Source: an uncultured Flavobacteriales bacterium
GTDB lineage: Bacteria > Bacteroidota > Bacteroidia > Flavobacteriales > Crocinitomicaceae
Direction of reading: 5' to 3'
DNA length: 64,000 bases
Assembly (NCBI GenBank): GCA_946480085.1
Contig: CAMLHZ010000015.1
Coordinates: 1-64,000 of the forward strand
This document shows, piece after piece, positions 59,957 to 64,000 of the stretch. Below the pieces are notes generated by a model. It was not told where the DNA came from. It saw nothing but the letters and a program-made list of their open reading frames with translations, and did no database searches. A program made the position numbers and the translations under genes. The stretch's first letter is position 1; every line of letters starts with the position of its first letter.

Positions 59957-60753
59957 TACTTTTTGTCTAAAGCTTCAAGAATATAATCGAATGTTGAAAG
60001 GATAACAGGTTCTCCGTTTACAACAGCAATATCGTGTTCAAAATGTGCACTTGGTTTTCCGTCGGCAGTTACAATTGTCCAATTATCGTCCAATTGTTCA
60101 ACACGCTCAGTTCCCATGTTGATCATAGGCTCAATGGCAATGGTCAAACCATTTTGAATCTTCTTCCCTCTTCCACGTTTTCCATAGTTTGGAACCTGTG
60201 GCTCTTCATGAAGTGTTTTTCCTAAACCATGTCCAACCAAATCACGAACAACTCCATAACCATGATTTTCAGCATGTGCTTGAATTGCCCAGCCAATATC
60301 TTCCATTCTGTTTCCTGCTCGTGCCTGGTCAATTCCCAAATACAAACATTCTTCAGTCACTTTCAGTAATTGCTTCTTTTCTTCATCAATGTTTCCGATT
60401 GCAAAAGTATAGGCATGATCGCCATAATAACCTTTGAAAACCGCACCACAATCTACGGAAACGATATCTCCTTCCTGCAAAGGACGATCAGTTGGCAAAC
60501 CGTGAACAACTTGTTCATTTACTGAAATCAAAAGTGTACTCGGACATCCGTACAACCCTAAAAAACCAGGAATAGCATCTTGAGATCGAATGTAAGCCTC
60601 AGCCATTGTATCTAATTCTTTGGGAGTAACTCCAGGTCCAATCAATTCAGCAACTTTTCCAAGTGTACGCGATACCACTTGCGCAGCCTGACGCATAATT
60701 TCGATTTCCTGTTCTGTTTTGTAAATGATCATATTCGGTTTGAAGAAATTCAT
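59956..60753 (-). CDS. map: Type I methionine aminopeptidase
   Basis: 265 residues from the ATG at 60753. A second in-frame ATG at 60732 gives the canonical MIIYKTEQEIEIMRQAAQ start, so either may be used. Metal ligands are visible: Asp in DIVSVDCGAV, Asp in YYGDHAYTF, His in GHGLGKTLHEEP, Glu in IAIEPM and Glu in FEHDIAV. It removes the initiator Met from nascent proteins and is essential. A hypothetical membrane gene follows with 1-nt overlap. Confidence 0.95.
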   Translation of the reverse strand: MNFFKPNMIIYKTEQEIEIMRQAAQVVSRTLGKVAELIGPGVTPKELDTMAEAYIRSQDAIPGFLGLYGCPSTLLISVNEQVVHGLPTDRPLQEGDIVSVDCGAVFKGYYGDHAYTFAIGNIDEEKKQLLKVTEECLYLGIDQARAGNRMEDIGWAIQAHAENHGYGVVRDLVGHGLGKTLHEEPQVPNYGKRGRGKKIQNGLTIAIEPMINMGTERVEQLDDNWTIVTADGKPSAHFEHDIAVVNGEPVILSTFDYILEALDKK

Positions 60754-60757
60754 GATG

Positions 60758-60765
60758 CAAAGATA
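60758..60765 (-). promoter_or_regulatory. -7 promoter element of map (TATCTTTG)
   Basis: A TAnnTTTG match ends 4 nt before the ATG at 60753 (25 nt before the ATG at 60732). The palindrome at 60774-60791 lies just upstream, where the promoter spacer is expected. Confidence 0.6.
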
Positions 60766-60773
60766 GTAAATAG

Positions 60774-60791
60774 TCCCGATAGCTATCAGGA
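60774..60791. repeat. TCCCGATAG/CTATCAGGA palindrome
   Basis: An 18-bp palindrome with one mismatch, 8 bp upstream of the map -7 box. Similar CCCGATAGCTATCGGG words recur between genes in Flavobacteria from memory. Confidence 0.6.
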
Positions 60792-60809
60792 CAAGCCAAA
60801 AGAGGAAAG

Positions 60810-60837
60810 GTAAAGACGCAATGCATTGCGTCTTTAC
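60810..60837. repeat. 28-bp perfect palindrome (GTAAAGACGCAATG half-site)
   Basis: Both halves of 14 bp match perfectly. It lies between map and the divergent hydrolase gene. It belongs to the common GAGACGCAATGCATTGCGTCTC type of dispersed palindromes. Confidence 0.8.
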
Positions 60838-60921
60838 ATCAGGTTATCTCCCAAATTTAGATTTCTATCATTGCATCGTTTCACTTTCCTCTTTATCTTT
60901 ATGTTGGTTTAAGTGGTGATT

Positions 60922-61686
60922 ATGGAAGCAAAAATGTTCTCGTTTAAAGGAGCTGTTATTCAACATTGGGAAATTTCTCCTTATGAACCAACACTTATCT
61001 TTCTTCATGATTCACTTGGATGCATTGAACTTTGGCGCGATTTCCCTAAGAAACTTTCAGAGACAGTCAACTGTAATTTTCTGGTTTACGACAGATTGGG
61101 CTACGGAAAATCAGTTTCTGTTTCCAATTCAGAAAGAAATAACAATTACATGGAATTGGAGGCCGATTTTCTGAACGAATTACTCAATGAACTCAACCTG
61201 AAGAAGGTCATTCTATTTGGTCACAGCGACGGTGGTTCAATTGCCTTGATTGCGGCTGGAAAATATCCAAAACAAGTAAATGCTGTAATTGTTGAAGCCG
61301 CACATATTTTTGTAGAAGACATTACGCTTGAAGGAATTGATTATGCGAAATCGAGCTATGAAAGCCTGAACATGGCGCAGCGTTTGGCAAAATATCACGG
61401 AGATAAAGTCGACTTCGTTTTCAGTGCCTGGACGGAAACCTGGATGAAACCCGAGTTCAGAGGTTGGAACATTGAGCATTTTCTACCTCACATCAACTGC
61501 CCGGTTTTATTTATTCAGGGAGAAGAAGACGAGTATGGAAGTTTGGATCAGGTAAACAGGACATTAGAACAAGTGAATGGTCCAGCTGAGAAGCTTATTA
61601 TTCCAGACATTGGTCATACACCTCATCGGGAAGAGCCGAGGTTGGTTTTGGAGAGATCGAGTGCGTTTATAAAGGGATTTCTTTGA
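60922..61686 (+). CDS. Alpha/beta hydrolase
   Basis: 254 residues from the ATG at 60922; GTG codons at 60913 and 60916 are less likely. The oxyanion strand is LIFLHDSLGCIELW. The nucleophile elbow is G-H-S-D-G-G (Ser in FGHSDGGSIALIAAGKYP). The Asp is probably in GEEDEYGS and the His in IPDIGHTPH. No signal peptide. The substrate is unknown; small esters or amides are typical. Monocistronic. Confidence 0.85.
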   Translation: MEAKMFSFKGAVIQHWEISPYEPTLIFLHDSLGCIELWRDFPKKLSETVNCNFLVYDRLGYGKSVSVSNSERNNNYMELEADFLNELLNELNLKKVILFGHSDGGSIALIAAGKYPKQVNAVIVEAAHIFVEDITLEGIDYAKSSYESLNMAQRLAKYHGDKVDFVFSAWTETWMKPEFRGWNIEHFLPHINCPVLFIQGEEDEYGSLDQVNRTLEQVNGPAEKLIIPDIGHTPHREEPRLVLERSSAFIKGFL

Positions 61687-61698
61687 GGTTCGGTGGAA

Positions 61699-61843
61699 TG
61701 CAATCTACCTACCAATTACCACGGTAATATTTCTAAATTTTGCTTTTTCTGAGGCAGAATGTAATCCCCCGACTAGTTTCCATGTTATGTAGTTGTCTAA
61801 ATGCATGACTGCAATCTACCTACCATTTACCTTGGTATAATTT
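61699..61843. repeat. Two 34-bp direct repeats with internal GGTA palindrome
   Basis: 61699-61732 and 61810-61843 match at 29 of 34 positions, starting TGCAATCTACCTACCA. Each holds a short palindrome (ATTACC-AC-GGTAAT in copy 1, TACC-TT-GGTA in copy 2). They lie between the convergent hydrolase and T9SS genes. Confidence 0.7.
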
Positions 61844-61861
61844 GAATTTGAAAACACCAAA

Positions 61862-63784
61862 TCAATGACTCTTTACCAACGGAAGTATCTTCTTGTAATT
61901 CCCCTGAACTAGCTGAACATAATAGGTTCCGGGTTCTACACCTGAAAAATTCAACTCAATCGATTGTTCTTCATTTTGAATCTCAATATCCTGTGTAAAC
62001 AGAAATTGTCCTGAAGCCGAGAACACCTGAATGGTCAGATTTCCTTTCAAACCTTTTACAGTCAAAGTGGTTAATCCTTCCGTTGGATTTGGGAATAACA
62101 AAGCTGAACTGTTTTCACGAATTACACCGCAATCTCCATTTGAAGCTAATACAGGTAGAGATATTTCACCTGTATGAATGCTCTGAATCGGAATCCAAAC
62201 ATTAGGTTCCGCGATACGTTTTGGGGATAGACAGGCAATTACGGATTCTATGGATGCGGTGTAATCGTTTTCTTCTTGGTCTTCCACTTCTGGTAAATCA
62301 GGAATTTGGAAGACATACACAAATGATGATCTTCCGTAATCACGTTCTGAGAATTGGAATTTTTGACCTTCCACATTTTCTATACAATTGGAACCGTAAT
62401 ATAGCCCGCCAACATACATTTTATTGTTTTTGATGACTGCATCCATAAATCCAATCCAACCATTTCCGGAAACGACTGGTTTTGAAACAGTTTCCACACT
62501 ATCACCGTTCCATCTTGAATAATAGCTTGTTCCCAACTCTTTCTTTCCAGGAATTACAATATCTGTTCCTTCCAATCGCAAGGTATCTGTAAACATTCCA
62601 ACAAAATGTGCTCGCGAATTGTCATCGATTCCCAGAGCCATCGCGGAAATACTCCCATTCCAACCGTTTTGCCTGTGGAACTTCGAGAAGTCCAGGTCTC
62701 CATCTTTTTCAAAACGACAATAATACATGCTTGAACCAGATTTGTAATCGTATTGACTTTTTTGAACCAATTGAATTCCGCTGGAGATAACACATTCATA
62801 TCCGTAATAACCAATCACTGAAATACGACCTTTCTTATCAACTCGAAGTGACGATATGTTCTGATAGTATTGTCCGCCAATTTTACGATTCCACAAATAC
62901 TTTTCATTGGCATCAAACTTTACAATGAACGCATCATAACCTTCGTAGTAGGCGTCATTGTTTAGCGAATCTTTATCTGTAAAATGAACTGATCCATGAA
63001 ATTGCCCATTTACAATGAGCGCATCTTCTGAATCAATTGTCAGGCGCGAGTGGTACATGTAATTTGCATCAAACGATTGATAATAAAATGGATGTTCATG
63101 CAGAATTTCACCTTCACTTGACAATTTCAGAATCTGGAATTTCGTTTCATTATTAGGTATGGATTTCGCCTCACTAATCATCTTTTCTCCATCAAATAAT
63201 TTCCCTTTATGGTTCAAGGCCCAATACAATTCTCCCTTACTTGTTTCTACAACTGAAGTTCCTGTTCCTGAAACATCTGTTCGATACGTTTTCAGCCATT
63301 TCAGATTTCCATCATTAGAATAGCGAGCAACATAAACAAAACACGGATGATTGTACTGGTCTTTTTCTTTCTTTAGTCCTGCAATTACAGGTTCTTTCGA
63401 AACCGAATTGAAAGTAATTTCACCATCACCGTTTCCTGTAACTATAAAGTCACCGTTCTGAGTAATGTAAACGGAACTTATTAAAGCTGTATTCGCACCT
63501 TTGATTCCAATAAGCCAAAGTGGTTTTCCGGCTGGATCATATTTAACAATCGCTCCACCAAAATGTCCGGCATCCAAAAGAACAGTTTCTAATTTAGGAT
63601 CGGACAATTTGCCTTGGTAAAGCACCGACATAAATGTATTACCTTTCGAATCTACATCCATATCCGTAAAATCCACTGTATTGTACCCATCCAAGGTTTG
63701 TGCCCATGAAATCTTAGCATCTGTTTCCTGAGAGAACGATTTACTAATTGAAAAAATAAAGAGTATTGGTAAAAATGTTTTCAT
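61862..63784 (-). CDS. Secreted propeller-like protein with T9SS sorting domain
   Basis: 640 residues from the ATG at 63784, starting the signal peptide MKTFLPILFIFSISKSFSQ. Residues about 25-470 carry SBBP-like repeats (DFTDMDVDSKGNTFMSVLYQ, IVKYDPAGKPLWLIGIKGA, DAFIVKFDANEKYLWNRKIG, LRVDKKGRISVIGYYGYE), probably one or two beta-propellers. Residues about 565-640 are a T9SS type A domain (LLFPNPTEGLTTLTV ... GVEPGTYYVQLV). It is exported and its role is unknown. Confidence 0.85.
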   Translation of the reverse strand: MKTFLPILFIFSISKSFSQETDAKISWAQTLDGYNTVDFTDMDVDSKGNTFMSVLYQGKLSDPKLETVLLDAGHFGGAIVKYDPAGKPLWLIGIKGANTALISSVYITQNGDFIVTGNGDGEITFNSVSKEPVIAGLKKEKDQYNHPCFVYVARYSNDGNLKWLKTYRTDVSGTGTSVVETSKGELYWALNHKGKLFDGEKMISEAKSIPNNETKFQILKLSSEGEILHEHPFYYQSFDANYMYHSRLTIDSEDALIVNGQFHGSVHFTDKDSLNNDAYYEGYDAFIVKFDANEKYLWNRKIGGQYYQNISSLRVDKKGRISVIGYYGYECVISSGIQLVQKSQYDYKSGSSMYYCRFEKDGDLDFSKFHRQNGWNGSISAMALGIDDNSRAHFVGMFTDTLRLEGTDIVIPGKKELGTSYYSRWNGDSVETVSKPVVSGNGWIGFMDAVIKNNKMYVGGLYYGSNCIENVEGQKFQFSERDYGRSSFVYVFQIPDLPEVEDQEENDYTASIESVIACLSPKRIAEPNVWIPIQSIHTGEISLPVLASNGDCGVIRENSSALLFPNPTEGLTTLTVKGLKGNLTIQVFSASGQFLFTQDIEIQNEEQSIELNFSGVEPGTYYVQLVQGNYKKILPLVKSH

Positions 63785-63850
63785 GAACATAGCTGCAAGT
63801 TACTAAAGTCTGTGTTTGGTTACAAGAGATGCTGCTTTTGGTTCAATTCC

Positions 63851-63929
63851 ATAAAGCCCATGTTTTCGATACATCTCTGACATTCCATTACATGTCAGTC
63901 AGAGCCACTCAAACTGACATGGGCTTTAT
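63851..63929. other. Nested, competing inverted repeats between two genes
   Basis: Outer arms ATAAAGCCCATG / CATGGGCTTTAT (63851-63862, 63918-63929) enclose two alternatives. One is CTGACAT / ATGTCAG (63877-63883, 63892-63898). The other is CATGTCAGT / ACTGACATG (63891-63899, 63913-63921). The last shares bases with both others, so the structures exclude one another. Confidence 0.65.
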
Positions 63930-63946
63930 AGCTTATTAATTTCGAT

Positions 63947-64000
63947 TTATTTCTTACGTTGAATTCTGCTGATCATCTCATCAATTTCAAATAAGGTGTC
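63947..64000 (-). CDS. 3' end of an unidentified gene (partial)
   Basis: The last 17 codons and a TAA stop (63947-63949) of a minus-strand gene whose body lies beyond the window. The visible peptide DTLFEIDEMISRIQRKK is helical and basic at its end. It is too short to identify. The nested inverted repeats lie 17 nt downstream of its stop. Confidence 0.5.
   Translation of the reverse strand, partial: DTLFEIDEMISRIQRKK

Overview
The window is about 64 kb of low-GC chromosome from a member of the Bacteroidota, most likely order Flavobacteriales. Fluviicola and the Crocinitomicaceae would fit, but that is an inference from gene content. The evidence is six large secreted proteins with type IX secretion (T9SS) C-terminal sorting domains, several TAnnTTTG promoter -7 elements, and families typical of the phylum (DUF2490, DUF6428, OMP beta-barrels, SprB repeats). 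No prophage, insertion sequence, CRISPR array, rRNA or plasmid-type gene was recognised.

Layout. 1-7.1 kb holds envelope genes on the minus strand: a YtxH-like protein cut by the window edge, a beta-barrel, a coiled-coil lipoprotein, and an overlapping pair of T9SS cargo (a beta-propeller protein and a lysyl-oxidase-like protein). 7.2-10.7 kb is a plus-strand sugar unit: a GH130 enzyme overlapping a GT4 transferase fused to an alpha-helical toroid. 11-13.6 kb carries three of four paralogous regulators with an HMA-like N-terminus and an AraC-type C-terminus, plus a 53-residue membrane protein. 13.8-16.5 kb is a LigD end-joining system split into two genes. 16.6-21 kb is a complete cyanophycin operon (cphA, cphB, isoaspartyl peptidase). 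21.4-25.1 kb holds stress-type proteins (DUF4142, DUF2383, DUF892, DUF72) and the fourth HMA-AraC regulator, the only one with an intact MxCxxC metal motif.

26-31 kb contains small metabolic genes and the first arsenic locus: arsR, DUF6428, an unlisted 41-residue membrane protein and arsC. 30-37 kb holds three more T9SS cargo proteins, among them a 1042-residue SprB-repeat adhesin, and a cold-shock protein. 38.9-42.6 kb is a second arsenic locus: arsR, DUF6428, a winged-helix/arsenate-reductase fusion, DUF2490, an aquaporin and a Cys-rich MerT-like membrane protein. Both arsR genes sit next to the same AT-rich palindrome. 42.7-43.4 kb is a tRNA cluster (Ser-GCT, Pro-TGG, Arg-TCT, all minus) strewn with partial tRNA copies and hairpins.

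43.5-61.7 kb is housekeeping: acyltransferase, pabB, tilS, a DsbD pair, recG, dusB, a porin, a DUF2339 protein, a TonB/vWA protein, map and a hydrolase. Five of these genes have a TAnnTTTG box ending 4-5 nt before the apparent start codon, so they may be leaderless. The window closes with a T9SS protein and the 3' end of a further minus-strand gene.

The most notable systems are the HMA-AraC regulator family, the two arsenic loci with a fused HTH-ArsC and a tiny membrane protein, the split LigD, the cyanophycin operon in a Bacteroidota background, and the secreted lysyl-oxidase-like protein.
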